DNA from: Amycolatopsis iheyensis
Lineage (GTDB): Bacteria; Actinomycetota; Actinomycetes; Mycobacteriales; Pseudonocardiaceae
Assembly: GCF_024703995.1 (NCBI RefSeq)
Contig: NZ_JAMXQV010000012.1
Location: 270,596 to 334,595 of the forward strand
DNA: 64,000 nt
Direction: 5' to 3'
In this document: positions 7,617 to 16,356 of the stretch, one piece after another
Layout of the letters: every line of letters begins with the position of its first letter
How positions within the stretch are numbered: the stretch's first letter is position 1
Program-made: the position numbers and the translations under genes
Notes under the pieces: model-generated
What the model was told of the DNA's origin: nothing
The model's input: only the letters and a program-made list of their open reading frames with translations
Databases searched by the model: none

Positions 7617-8817
7617 GGCGCGCGGCGAGGAACTCCTGCTCGACGGCGTTGCCGCTCAACGCGAGCGCGGCCCGGTACGCCTCGGCCGCTTCGGCGTCGC
7701 GGCCGAGGCGGTGCAGGAGGTCCGCCTTCGTGGCGGGCAGGTAGCGGTAGCCGGCGAGTCGGTCGTCGGTCTCCAGGCGGGCGATCTCGCCGAGGGCCGC
7801 CTCCGGGCCGGCCACCATCGACAGCGCGACCGCGCGGTTGAGCGCCACCACCGGTGACGGCCACAGCCGCAGCAGCACGTCGTACAGGGTCAGGATCTGC
7901 GGCCAGTCGGTCTCGGCGAAGCTCGGCGCCTGCGCGTGCAACGCGGCGATGGCGGCCTGGACGCTGAACCGCCCGGGCGGGCCGCCCTTCAGCGCTTCGA
8001 CGACGAGCCGGTCGGCTTCGGCGACCATCGCGGTGTCCCAGCGGGAGCGGTCCTGGTCCTCCAGCCGCAGGAGACGGCCTGCGTCGTCCACGCGGGTGGC
8101 GCGGCGGGCCTGGTGGACGAGCAGGAGCGCGAGCAGCCCGGCGACCTCGGTGTCGGCGGGTAGCAGGGCCCGCAGCATCCGCGCCAGGTCCAGCGCGCGG
8201 CCGGTCAGCTCGTCGCGCACCAGGTCGTCGCCCGTGGGCGCGGTGTGCCCGGCCGAGTAGAGCAGGTGCAGCACGGTCAGCACGACCGACACCCGCGCGG
8301 GCAGGTCTTCGGGCGAGGGCACCGCGTACGGGATCCGCGCGGCGGCGATCTTCTTCTTGGCGCGGGTGAGCCGCGCGGCCATCGTCGGCTCGGGCACCAG
8401 GAACGCGTGCGCGATGTCGGCCGTCGCGACCCCGCACACCAGCCGCAGCGTCAGCGCGATCTGGGCTTCCTGCGCCAGCGCCGGGTGGCAGCAGGTGAAG
8501 ACGAGCCGCAGCCGGTCGTCCGGGATCGGCTCGGGCGGCTCGTCGACGTCCGGCTCGACCAGCAGCGGCAGCTTGCGCCGCACCACTTCCCGGTGCCGGA
8601 CGACATTGAGCGCCCGCCGGCGCGCGACCGTGGTCAGCCACGCGCCGGGCCGCGCCGGGACGCCGTCGCTCTCCCAGCGCTTCAGGGCCTGGAGGTACGC
8701 GTCCTGGACGGCCTCTTCGGCTTCGTCGAGGTCGCGCGTGACGCGCACCGTCGCGGCGAGCACGTAGGCCCACTCGCGACGGTGCGCCTCGGCGACGGCG
8801 TCGGCGACCGAGCTCAG
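7603..8817 (-). CDS. ECF sigma factor with C-terminal TPR-like extension (ECF42-like, DUF6596)
   Basis: About 404 aa. The N-terminal sigma region is plain (DLDEAEEAVQDAYLQALKRW region 2; LRLVCGVATADIAHAFLVPE region 4 with RLTRAKKKIA), then ~200 residues of helical TPR-like repeats (LYDVLLRLWPSPVVALNRAVAL; YLPATKADLLHRLGRDAEAAEAYRAAL), the mark of ECF42 sigma factors that pair with a DGPF/YciI-like gene. An internal GTG at 8763 would remove the conserved VADAVAEAHRREWAYVLAATVR start. The frame is open up to a CTG at 8817 that overlaps the TGA of the upstream YciI gene (CTGA), so I place the start there. No anti-sigma gene is present; these sigmas are thought to be controlled by their own extension. 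Confidence 0.85.
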   Translation of the reverse strand: MSSVADAVAEAHRREWAYVLAATVRVTRDLDEAEEAVQDAYLQALKRWESDGVPARPGAWLTTVARRRALNVVRHREVVRRKLPLLVEPDVDEPPEPIPDDRLRLVFTCCHPALAQEAQIALTLRLVCGVATADIAHAFLVPEPTMAARLTRAKKKIAAARIPYAVPSPEDLPARVSVVLTVLHLLYSAGHTAPTGDDLVRDELTGRALDLARMLRALLPADTEVAGLLALLLVHQARRATRVDDAGRLLRLEDQDRSRWDTAMVAEADRLVVEALKGGPPGRFSVQAAIAALHAQAPSFAETDWPQILTLYDVLLRLWPSPVVALNRAVALSMVAGPEAALGEIARLETDDRLAGYRYLPATKADLLHRLGRDAEAAEAYRAALALSGNAVEQEFLAARLSGA

Positions 8818-9152
8818 TCCGGCACCACCTGGAAGTCGACCAGCGGCCGGACCTCGATGCCGCCTTCGACGACCGGCGTCAGCTTCGCGCAGGCCAGCGC
8901 GTGGTCGAGGTCGCGGGCCTCCAGGACGTACACCCCGGCCAGCACCTCCTTGGTCTCCACGAACGGCCCGTCGGTGACCAGGTCGCCGCGGATCGCCGTG
9001 GCCGTCTCGTTCGGCTGCAACGCCAGGCCCGCCGTCACCTTGCCGCCCTTCGAGGCGATCAGGTCCGGCAGTCCCAGGTGCCGGTCCATGATCTCCTTCG
9101 GCAGGTCTTCGGGGGCGACGCGCTCGTAGATCAGCACCGCGTACTGCGCCAT
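8814..9152 (-). CDS. YciI-family (DGPF domain) protein, sigma-factor partner
   Basis: A 112-aa protein from ATG 9152 with a GAGAGGAA site. YAVLIYERVAPEDLP, TDGPFVETKEVLAGVYVLEARDLDHALACA and a C-terminal EVRPL are the hallmarks of the YCII/DGPF family. These small ferredoxin-like proteins are encoded beside ECF42 sigma factors in many actinomycetes; whether they are enzymes or signal binders is not settled. Its TGA overlaps the inferred CTG start of the sigma gene, giving tight coupling. Confidence 0.88.
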   Translation of the reverse strand: MAQYAVLIYERVAPEDLPKEIMDRHLGLPDLIASKGGKVTAGLALQPNETATAIRGDLVTDGPFVETKEVLAGVYVLEARDLDHALACAKLTPVVEGGIEVRPLVDFQVVPD

Positions 9153-9218
9153 GTCCGGTTCCTCTCGGTTCTGGGTCCTTTCCTACCCCGTCCCGCGAGA
9201 AGGCACGAATTCGACAGC

Positions 9219-10172
9219 TCAGAACAACGCGAGCAGGCGGCCGACGTCGCGGACGGTGTCGTCCCAGACCGCCGACGACGTCAGGTCGCCGATCTCCAGG
9301 TCCTCGGCGAACGGCGACTTCTCCTTCACCAGCACCGGCGTGCTCCCGACGCTCGCCCAGCCGGCCAGCGGGTCGGACTGGTTGGCGAGCCAGCGCAGGG
9401 CGCCGGGTCGACCTCCTGCTTGACCTCGAGGATCCGGTCGTCGGACGCCGCGGACGTGTCGCCCTCGACGAGCACGTACCAGCGGAACCGGCCGAGGCTG
9501 CCGGTGCCCGCGCCGGTCCGCCGCCGCACGTCCTTCACGACGGCTTCCGACGTCTTCAGCAGCTGGCCGGCGGTGGTGCGGTAGGCGGCGATCGCGTCGA
9601 CGAGCTGCGTACGCGTCGCGGCGGACACCGTCTGCAGCTCCGGATCCGGCTTGGTCCACTTCGCGACGAGGTCGGAGGTGTTGCCCGCCGTCAGCCGTTG
9701 GCTCGCCTCGTCGCCGGTCCCGTGGAACTCCCCGATCCTCTGGGCGTATTCGGCGACGAAGGTGCCGACGTCGGTGGCATCCGGCTCGCGCTGCGCCCGT
9801 TCGCGCCCCCGGCGAGCGCGATCGAGACGGCTTCGCGGCGCAGCTCTGACGTCCACGAACGGCGCCAGGTGCCGTCGGTGTCGTCGAGGGCGAACTGTTC
9901 CTCGTTGTCAGCGCTGGTGTTCTCCAGGTGCGCGTCGCCGGTCAGCCACACGTCGCCGCCCGCGGTGGCGTACGCCGACTTCGGGAGTTCGCCGCGGTCG
10001 CGGTAGCAGAGCGGCGACACGCCCACGCGCTCGACGCGAGCGTCCGCAAGGTCAGCTCGTCGTCGGTCGCGCCGCCGTTGAGGACGTGCAGCGCGTGGTC
10101 GCGGTCGTAGACCACCGCCACCGGGTCCCGGGCGAGCCCGGCCGCCTCCGCGGGCGCGGCGGTGGCGAGCAT
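9219..10172 (-). pseudogene. DUF2252 protein, broken by several frameshifts
   Basis: Four pieces in different frames read in order as one DUF2252 protein: MLATAAPAEAAGLARDPVAV (from ATG 10172), then SAYATAGGDVWLTGDAHLEN and a DDTDGTWRRSWTSELRREAV stretch, then TDVGTFVAEYAQRIGEF through LGRFRWYVLVEGDTSAASDD, then GSTPVLVKEKSPFAEDLEIG to the end at 9219. The GDAHLEN motif is the family signature, from a fold related to aminoglycoside kinases. At least three frame changes, at roughly 10.02, 9.80 and 9.40 kb, separate them, and the summed length (~310 aa) is below the usual ~430. High GC is kept, so decay is probably recent. Sequencing error at three sites is a less likely alternative. Confidence 0.75.
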
Positions 10173-10182
10173 TCGCTCACAG

Positions 10183-11259
10183 CTACCGGCCCGAGGTGAA
10201 CCCCGGCCGGCGCGCGGCCAACGTGACGGCGAACGTGTTGCCGTCACTTTGGACCAGCGAGCTCAGGTACGCGGTGAACGCGCCGCAGCCGGTCAGCGCT
10301 GGGATCGCGTACGGCCCGCTCAGCGGCCCGCCCGAGGCGAGCGTGAACCCGGCGCCCGTCTTCAGGTCCACCGGGATCGACGCGCTCGCGTGGCAGCCCG
10401 CGTCGGCGACCGGCAGCCCGAACAACGTCACCTGCGGCAGCGCCAGCGCGAGCTTCGCGTGCGCGACGAAGCCGTCGCCGGTGATCTCGCCGGTCTGCGG
10501 GCCGTCCGGGCTGAACTGCAGGTCGGCCGTTCCGGGCACGAACCCGAAGACCTTGAACTCGGCCCGCGTCCGGTCGAACGCCGGGCTGAACCCCGTGAAC
10601 GACCCGGTGAGCGGCGCGGTCGCGCCGAGCGCCTTCAACGTCGTCGTGCCGGTGACGCCGTAGTCGCGCGAAGCCGCGCCGACGTCGAAGCTCAACAGCA
10701 CCGGGTCCTGGCCGGGATCGAGCGTGCAGTCCGAGGTGAACGAGCCGAGCCCGGTGAACGAGCCGTCGGCCTTCTTCGGCGTGAGCCGCGCGCTGAAGTC
10801 CCCGATCGTCAGCGTCGTCCGGCCCGCGTTCGGCAGCTGCACCGGCGGGACCGAGCCGGACGCGTTCGTGGTGAACGGCCCCGCCTGCGGCACCGGCGTC
10901 TTCGCGACCGTGAGCGGCAGGTTCAGCGGCAGCGTCAGCGGGCCGTTGGCCAGCGTCACCCCTGCGGACGCCGTCCCTTCGATGCTCGCCGCGCCGACCA
11001 GGGCCAGGCCGCGGGTGGACTTGTCCGGCACGGTCACCGCGACCGCGAGGTCCGCGGTCGTGAACGTGCCACCCGGCGCCGACGGCACTTCGAACGACGC
11101 CTTCACCTCGACGTCGAGCTTCTGCAGGCCGATCAACGGGAACGGGCAGGTGAAACTCAGCTTCTTGTCGATCGGTGTCGACGCCGAAGCGGCGGCCGGG
11201 GCCGACACGACCGTCAGGCAGGCGAGGCCCGCCGCGAGCAACCACCGGGCTTTCCGCAC
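10183..11259 (-). CDS. secreted DUF6801-like protein
   Basis: About 358 aa. I choose GTG 11259 because GGGAGAG sits 3 bases before it; an ATG 12 bases further up has no ribosome site. A signal peptide (VRKARWLLAAGLACLTVVSAPAAASA) leads into LSFTCPFPLIGLQKLDVEVK, and the same pattern of six to seven conserved segments appears in the genes ending at 11329 and 41231: NASG, LTIGDFSARLTPKKADGS, FTSDCTLDPGQDP, the tail KVFGFVPGTADLQF and a final TGCGAFTAYL. Conserved Cys residues are spaced for disulfides. This copy lacks the Pro/Thr linker of its two relatives. The function of these exported beta-rich proteins is unknown; they recur near mce loci. Confidence 0.75.
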   Translation of the reverse strand: MRKARWLLAAGLACLTVVSAPAAASASTPIDKKLSFTCPFPLIGLQKLDVEVKASFEVPSAPGGTFTTADLAVAVTVPDKSTRGLALVGAASIEGTASAGVTLANGPLTLPLNLPLTVAKTPVPQAGPFTTNASGSVPPVQLPNAGRTTLTIGDFSARLTPKKADGSFTGLGSFTSDCTLDPGQDPVLLSFDVGAASRDYGVTGTTTLKALGATAPLTGSFTGFSPAFDRTRAEFKVFGFVPGTADLQFSPDGPQTGEITGDGFVAHAKLALALPQVTLFGLPVADAGCHASASIPVDLKTGAGFTLASGGPLSGPYAIPALTGCGAFTAYLSSLVQSDGNTFAVTLAARRPGFTSGR

Positions 11260-11287
11260 GGGCTCTCCCATCTGAGCAGGGCATGGC

Positions 11288-11320
11288 ACCGGCCCCCGCC
11301 GCGGCGCGGCGGGGGCCGGT
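11288..11320 (-). terminator. hairpin terminator of the 11329-12555 gene
   Basis: A perfect 15-base inverted repeat with a 3-base loop, 8 bases after the stop codon of the minus-strand gene above it. It separates the two tandem DUF6801-like genes, so the second probably has its own expression or receives reduced read-through. Confidence 0.8.
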
Positions 11321-11328
11321 AGTTCGGG

Positions 11329-12555
11329 TCACTTCTTGGTGAGCACGAGGTCCAGCTTGTTGCCGTCGCTCTTGGCGAAGGCGCTGATGATGTCGTTGAA
11401 CGGGCCGCAGTTCTGCAGCGCGGACAGCGAGTACGTGCCCGCCAGCTTGCCGCCCTTGAGCAGGTCGAAGTCGGGGCCGGTGGTCATCTCGCTGGTCGAC
11501 GACGTGGTCGTGCCGCACTTCGGGTCGGTGCTGATCGGGATGCCGAACAGGTTGACCGTGGTGAGGAACGTGTCGAACTTGATGTGCGCCTTGAAGCCGG
11601 TGCCCACGAGCTCACCCGACTGCTGGCCGTTCTGCACGACCTTGACGTCCGAGCTGCCCTGGAGGAAGCCGAACAGCTTGAAGTCGGTGTGCGTCGGGTC
11701 CAGCTTCAGGTCGCCGGTGAACGTCTTGGCCGACAGGTTGACGTCGGCGTCGAACGAGCCGGTGATCGGCGCGGTGCTGCCGAGCGACTTCAGCGACGTC
11801 GACCCGGTGATGCCGAAGGAGTACTTGATGCCACCACCCGGCGGGGTCGTCGTCGGCGGGGTGGTCGTCGGCGGCGTCGTGGTGGGCGGGGTCGTCGTCG
11901 GCGGAGTGGTGGTGGGCGGGGTCGTCCCCCCACCGCCGGCGATGGTGATCGTGGCCAGGGTGTTGTTCTGGCCGGCGTCCTGCGTGCAGGGCGCGTCGAT
12001 CGTGCCGTCCGGCGTGATGCCGGTGACCGAGCCGTCGGCCTTGCGCGGGGTGACCTTGAGCTGCAGGTCGCCGACGGTGATCTTCGCCTGGCCGGGCTGG
12101 GTGAACGTCAGCGACGGCGTCTTGCCGGACGCGTTGATGTTCAGCTCACCCGAGGCCGGGATGTTCGTCTTGTCGAGCGTGATCGGGACGTTGACCGGCA
12201 GGTTGAGGCTCGGCGCCGCGACGGTCGCGGCGGCTGTCGCGGTGCCCTCGATGGTCGTGGCGCCGATCAGGCTCAGGCCGGCGACGGTGTCCGCGTTGAT
12301 GGTGGACACCGCCTTGATGTCGAACGCGCCGGTCGGCTGGCCGGTGTTCACCGTGGTCGGCAGGTCGGTGTTGATCACCACCTTCAGCGACTGCGAACCC
12401 ACCAGCGGCAGCGTGCAGTGGTAGTTCAGCGTCAGCGAGATCGGGTCGGCGGCGCTCGTCTGCGCCCCGAGCACCAGCGCGGTGGCGACGAGCCCCACCG
12501 CGGCCGTGGCCGCGGCGGCCGCGACCGTCTTCTTCTTGCCTCTTGGGTGACTCAC
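11329..12555 (-). CDS. secreted DUF6801-like protein with Pro/Thr linker
   Basis: A 408-aa protein from GTG 12555, with GGAAGGA upstream. A Lys-rich start (SHPRGKKKTVAAAA) and hydrophobic core form the signal peptide. The N-terminal domain (ISLTLNYHCTLPLVGSQSL; IEGTA; ITVGDLQLKVTPRKADGS) and the C-terminal domain (FGITGSTSLKSLGSTAPITG; FKLFGFLQGSSDVKV; NCGPFNDIISAF) flank a linker of about five TTTPP units. Such linkers are often O-glycosylated and span the cell wall in actinomycetes. The same two-domain plan occurs at 10183 and 41231. The role is unknown; the extracellular location is confident. Confidence 0.78.
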   Translation of the reverse strand: MSHPRGKKKTVAAAAATAAVGLVATALVLGAQTSAADPISLTLNYHCTLPLVGSQSLKVVINTDLPTTVNTGQPTGAFDIKAVSTINADTVAGLSLIGATTIEGTATAAATVAAPSLNLPVNVPITLDKTNIPASGELNINASGKTPSLTFTQPGQAKITVGDLQLKVTPRKADGSVTGITPDGTIDAPCTQDAGQNNTLATITIAGGGGTTPPTTTPPTTTPPTTTPPTTTPPTTTPPGGGIKYSFGITGSTSLKSLGSTAPITGSFDADVNLSAKTFTGDLKLDPTHTDFKLFGFLQGSSDVKVVQNGQQSGELVGTGFKAHIKFDTFLTTVNLFGIPISTDPKCGTTTSSTSEMTTGPDFDLLKGGKLAGTYSLSALQNCGPFNDIISAFAKSDGNKLDLVLTKK

Positions 12556-12866
12556 GATGGTCCTTCCGTGTATCAACAGTGATACGAAACGGCGCTTGTA
12601 AATCGCGACCGGACCGTAAGCTAACGAGCGCCGCTGGCGCCGTTCAAGAGCTTTCGGTAAAAAGGTCACACCGGCACCGCAAATTGTCACGCCGGCACGC
12701 CACCGGGTCGGCGTTCCTAGCAGGGCAAGGAGAGTTTCCCCAGCGCAGCGGCCCCGCCGAAGCGCTGACGCGCGTGACAAGTCCGCACCGCGGAATGTTG
12801 ACGCGAGTGCCAATCCGCTTTTCTCTCCTTGCTCGCACACAACCGCGCCGCGTAGCTTCGAAACCC
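12556..12866. other. divergent intergenic region
   Basis: 311 bases between the minus-strand secreted-protein gene and the plus-strand lipoprotein gene, so promoters for both should be here. It holds one TTGTCAC element (12684-12690), a motif that recurs in other gaps of this window, and is clearly richer in A/T than the genes around it. No coding region or RNA gene was seen. Confidence 0.5.
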
Positions 12867-13430
12867 ATGAAAAGAATGCACAGCGCGGTGCTCGGCATGG
12901 CGGCGGCCGCACTTCTCTCGTGCGCCGCCTGTGGCTCGGACGCACCCGCCGACCCCGGCCGGCACGCCGACCCCGCGGCACTGGCCTGGGCCGACAAGGT
13001 CTGCACCGGGGTGGCCGCGGGCTCGGCGAAGCTGTCCCAGCCGCCGGCGGTCGACGAAGCCGACCCGGTCAAGACCCGCGACGCGATGGTCGACTTCCTG
13101 GGCCGCCTCGGCTCGGCCCTCGACGACATGGCGGGCGGCATCCGCACCGCCGGCGTCCCGCCCGTCCCGGATGGACAGTCCGCGGTGGACAAGGCCACCG
13201 GCAACCTCACCGAGACCAAGACCAAGCTCGCCGAGACGAAGTCCAAGATGGAGCAGGCGAAGGTGACCGACCAGCCGAGCCTGCGCCAGGTCATCTCGGA
13301 GGCCGACTCGACGATGGGCCAGCTCGCCGACCCGGAGGGCCCGATCAAGGACCTCAAGGCGAACCCCGAGCTGAACCTGGCCTTCGGCGAGTCCGCGACC
13401 TGCAAGCGCGTCTACGGGACCGGCTCGTGA
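12867..13430 (+). CDS. putative lipoprotein of unknown function
   Basis: A 187-aa protein from ATG 12867. The first ~25 residues (MKRMHSAVLGMAAAALLSCAAC) are a signal peptide with Cys at lipobox-like positions. The rest is mostly helical and rich in Lys, Glu and Thr (NLTETKTKLAETKSKMEQAK), like the small surface lipoproteins that actinomycetes encode in numbers; no family is recognised. Its TGA overlaps the GTG of the lipase gene (GTGA at 13427), so the two are co-translated and may act together at the cell surface. Confidence 0.7.
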   Translation: MKRMHSAVLGMAAAALLSCAACGSDAPADPGRHADPAALAWADKVCTGVAAGSAKLSQPPAVDEADPVKTRDAMVDFLGRLGSALDDMAGGIRTAGVPPVPDGQSAVDKATGNLTETKTKLAETKSKMEQAKVTDQPSLRQVISEADSTMGQLADPEGPIKDLKANPELNLAFGESATCKRVYGTGS

Positions 13431-14611
13431 TCGCCCGGCGCGTGCCGGCGGTCTTCCTGGCGCTGGCGCTGGCCGGCGTGTTCGCGCCCGCGGCGTCGGC
13501 GGCCTCGGAACCCGGCCCCTCGGACGACTCGTTCTACACCCCGCCTTCGCCGTTGCCCGCGGGAAAACCGGGTGACGTCCTCCGCTGGCGGCCGTCGAAC
13601 GCGGGGCCACGCAAGGGTTCCGTCGACGCGTGGCAGGTGATGTACCTGTCGACGAACGCGCTCGGGCAGCCCGACGCCGTCACCGGGACCGTGCTGGTGC
13701 CGAAGAACGCCGACCGCGCGAGCGCGCCGATCGTCTCGTTCGACCCCGGCACGCACGGGCCGGCGTTCGGCTGCACGCCGTCGAAGATGATCGACATCGG
13801 CGCGTTCTACGAGCAGCCCGGCCTCGACGACCTGCTCGACGCGGGCTACGCGGTGTCCGTCCCGGACTACGAGGGCTACCAGAGCACGCCCAAGACGACC
13901 TACGTCGTGGGCCGCTCCGAAGGCCCGGCGGTGATCGACGGCGTCCGCGCGGCCCAGCGGCTCCCCGCGGCCGGGCTGTCGGCGACGTCGAAGGTGGTCT
14001 TCCGCGGGTACTCCCAAGGCGGCGGCGCCGCGGCGTGGGCCGGCGAGCTGCAGCCGACGTACGCGCCGGAGCTGAACCTCGTCGGGATCGCGGCCGGCGG
14101 GGTGCCGGCGGACCTCGTCCAGGTGACGCTGCAGCTGGACGGCAAGTTCGGCTTCGGCGTGTTCGCCTACGCGCTGCTCGGCCTCGACCAGGCCTACCCG
14201 GAGCTGAAGCTCGACTCGTTCCTCAGCGACAACGGCCGCGCGAAGCTCGCCGAGATGAAGCAGAGCGCGTGCACGTTCGAGCTGCTCACGACGTACGCGA
14301 ACCAGAAGATCGCGGACTACACGACCGGCCCGGGCTACATCAAGCCCGCGTGGGTCGCGCGGCTGACCGAGAACAAGCTCGGCGGCAGCCCGCCGAAGGT
14401 GCCGGTGTTCCAGTACCACGCCACCGGTGACCAGCTGGTGCAGTTCGCGCAGGCCGACAGCCTGCACAAGGCGTACTGCGCGGCCGGGGTGGCCGAGACG
14501 TGGAAGACCTACGACACCGACCACATCACGCTGGTCTACACCGGCAACGCCGACGTCCTGGCCTTCGTCAAGGACCGGATCGCCGGGAAGCCGGCGAGCG
14601 CGAACTGCTGA
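13427..14611 (+). CDS. secreted lipase (LIP family, alpha/beta hydrolase)
   Basis: A 394-aa protein from GTG 13427, overlapping the lipoprotein stop by 4 bases. Signal peptide: VPAVFLALALAGVFAPAASA. The catalytic serine is in the nucleophile elbow FRGYSQGGGAAAW, the acid is probably in YHATGDQLV and the His in TDHITLVYTGNADVLAFV; the upstream SFDPGTHGPAFGCTPS and VSVPDYEGY segments are typical of the secretory lipase (PF03583) family. It should hydrolyse acylglycerols or other esters outside the cell. It ends back to back with the next minus-strand gene; the two stops share the palindrome TGATCA. Confidence 0.88.
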   Translation: MIARRVPAVFLALALAGVFAPAASAASEPGPSDDSFYTPPSPLPAGKPGDVLRWRPSNAGPRKGSVDAWQVMYLSTNALGQPDAVTGTVLVPKNADRASAPIVSFDPGTHGPAFGCTPSKMIDIGAFYEQPGLDDLLDAGYAVSVPDYEGYQSTPKTTYVVGRSEGPAVIDGVRAAQRLPAAGLSATSKVVFRGYSQGGGAAAWAGELQPTYAPELNLVGIAAGGVPADLVQVTLQLDGKFGFGVFAYALLGLDQAYPELKLDSFLSDNGRAKLAEMKQSACTFELLTTYANQKIADYTTGPGYIKPAWVARLTENKLGGSPPKVPVFQYHATGDQLVQFAQADSLHKAYCAAGVAETWKTYDTDHITLVYTGNADVLAFVKDRIAGKPASANC

Positions 14612-15208
14612 TCAGCGGTCGCGCCGGCCGTGCGGGTGCTGGTGCTGCCACGAGCTGACCACCGAGCTCACGTACTCCTGCCACTGGTCCTGCGCCGGCG
14701 GCGGCGCCGACGTCGTGGGCCGCGCCGGCTTGCGTCCCGCGCCGGCCGGCGCCTCGGTGGTCCGGGCCGGGGTGTCGCGCACCCGGGCGGTCAGCGGGGT
14801 CGGCGCGGCGGTCGCGCTCATCGTCTCGACCGCCTCGCTGGAGGCCGGCGGCGGCGCGGGGGCGGAGGCGCCGGGCGGCGGCACGGCGGTCCCGCCGACC
14901 TGGTGCGGCTGGAACAGCACGACGGCGGCCAGCCCGAGCGCGACGGCCCCACCGGCGGCGAGCACGTACGGCTTCGTGCGGCGCGAGTCAGCCGGGGGCG
15001 CGTCGAGCGGACGTTCGTCGTCGGGTTCGGGGGCGGCCAGCTCGGCGTCGAGGATGGCCAGGGGGTCGGGCGCGGGCTCCGGCTCGGGCCCGGCTTCCTC
15101 GGCGAGCTTCGCGTCGAGTTCACCGCGGATCATCAGCGGCTTCGTCTGCGAGAGGTTCACCAGTTCGGCGACCGAGGGGATGTCACCCTCACCGCCCTTG
15201 CGTGCCAT
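14612..15208 (-). CDS. single-pass membrane protein with Pro/Ala-rich extracellular part
   Basis: A 198-aa protein from ATG 15208 with GGAGGT upstream. A charged, acidic cytoplasmic region (~1-95; PEPEPAPDPLAILDAELAAPEPDDE) precedes one TM helix (YVLAAGGAVALGLAAVVLF) and a Pro/Ala/Ser-rich outer segment ending QDQWQEYVSSVVSSWQHQH. I do not recognise the family. It is divergent from the GtrA gene with only 38 bases between starts, so they share a promoter region. Confidence 0.65.
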   Translation of the reverse strand: MARKGGEGDIPSVAELVNLSQTKPLMIRGELDAKLAEEAGPEPEPAPDPLAILDAELAAPEPDDERPLDAPPADSRRTKPYVLAAGGAVALGLAAVVLFQPHQVGGTAVPPPGASAPAPPPASSEAVETMSATAAPTPLTARVRDTPARTTEAPAGAGRKPARPTTSAPPPAQDQWQEYVSSVVSSWQHQHPHGRRDR

Positions 15209-15246
15209 CGAAAGACCTCCACCCTGGGTCGTCACCTGGAGGAACC

Positions 15247-15780
15247 ATGCCCGAGCCGCGAGAGCTGCTCCGCTTCGCCGTCGTCGGCCTGGCCGCGTAC
15301 GGGGTCACCCTACTGGGCGACTACAGCCTGAAGCTCACCGTGTTCCGGGAGAAACCGGTAACCGCGCTTTTCTTCGCCACGGTGGCCTCGACGGCGTTCG
15401 CGTACCTGCTGTCCCGGCGCTGGTCGTTCGCGAACCGCGGCGGCCACCACCGGGCCCGGGAAGCGTTGCTGTTCTTCGTGGTCAACGCGGGCGCGGTGGC
15501 GGTGAACCTGGTGCCACCGCTGGTCTCGCGGTACGTGCTGCGGCTGGAGACACCGCACGTGAGCTACCTGGCGCAGGAGATCGCGGACTTCGTGGCGGGG
15601 ATGGTGCTGGGCACTCTTTCGGGGACGGCGTTCCGCTGGTACGGCTACCGCCGGTGGGTGTTCCCCCGGTCAGCGCCACCAGTTCGCATCCCCGAGGACA
15701 TCGAACCCGAGCTTGTCGTAGAGCGGCTTGCCGGCCCGCGAGGCGGTGAGCGTGACGGGCAGGTCGTCGAAGTGCCGTAG
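15247..15780 (+). CDS. GtrA-family membrane protein
   Basis: A 177-aa protein from ATG 15247 with GGAGGAA 5 bases upstream. Four predicted TM helices with LLRFAVVGLAAYGVTLLGDY, VASTAFAYLLSRRWSF and a last FRWYGYRRWVF are the GtrA/DPMS-C pattern. Family members help flip lipid-linked sugars or act with polyprenyl-phosphate sugar transferases in wall glycan synthesis. The final ~40 residues after WVF are a hydrophilic tail read antisense to the convergent acetyltransferase gene, an overlap of 111 bases. Confidence 0.82.
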   Translation: MPEPRELLRFAVVGLAAYGVTLLGDYSLKLTVFREKPVTALFFATVASTAFAYLLSRRWSFANRGGHHRAREALLFFVVNAGAVAVNLVPPLVSRYVLRLETPHVSYLAQEIADFVAGMVLGTLSGTAFRWYGYRRWVFPRSAPPVRIPEDIEPELVVERLAGPRGGERDGQVVEVP

Positions 15781-16356
15781 GACGGCGAGCATGAGGGCCC
15801 GCCCGACCCCTCGCGACCGGTGTTCGGGCAGGGTCGTGACCCAGTAGGCGCCCCCGACCCCGCCGGCGCGCATGGTGACGCAGGCGCCCGCGTCGCCGTG
15901 CCGGAAGAAGGTCAGGTCCGGGTGGGCGAGCGTCTCGGGGAAGGCCCCGCCACCTTCGTACTCCTCGAGCGGGAAGCCCCGCACGATGATGTCTTCGACC
16001 TCGGCGGCGGTGCTCAGCCGGGTGAGCGCGCCGGGGTCGGCCGCGGGCCCGGGTTCGCGCACCATGACGGGCAGCTGCCGGGCGGTGAACCCGGCGGCGC
16101 TGAGGTCAAGCACCCGGAACGGATCCTCGACGACGACGGTCCGGCCCGCCTCGCGTTTTTCCCGGGCGAGTTCGGTCAGTTCACCGTGGCCGGCTTTTGC
16201 GGCGGTCGTGACCATGATCCGGAACCGGCGGCCGTCGATGGCGGTGTAGGCGGGACGTTCCCGCACGTCATCGCCCCGCGCCCGGGCCAGGGCGGTCCAC
16301 ATCGCGACGGCGTTGTCGCAGGCCTGCTGCAGCCGTTCGGTGAGCAATCCGGTCAT
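15670..16356 (-). CDS. GNAT-family N-acetyltransferase
   Basis: A 228-aa protein; I choose ATG 16356 (MTGLLTERLQQ), as the longer reading adds 29 residues without a good ribosome site. The C-terminal half has the acetyl-CoA site: YWVTTLPEHRSRGVGRALMLAVL (motif A, R-x2-G-x-G/A) and a final KPLYDKLGFDVLG. The N-terminal half resembles the linker seen in two-domain actinomycete GNATs. The substrate is unknown. The IS30 element lies ~180 bases upstream of its start and could alter its expression. Confidence 0.82.
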   Translation of the reverse strand: MTGLLTERLQQACDNAVAMWTALARARGDDVRERPAYTAIDGRRFRIMVTTAAKAGHGELTELAREKREAGRTVVVEDPFRVLDLSAAGFTARQLPVMVREPGPAADPGALTRLSTAAEVEDIIVRGFPLEEYEGGGAFPETLAHPDLTFFRHGDAGACVTMRAGGVGGAYWVTTLPEHRSRGVGRALMLAVLRHFDDLPVTLTASRAGKPLYDKLGFDVLGDANWWR

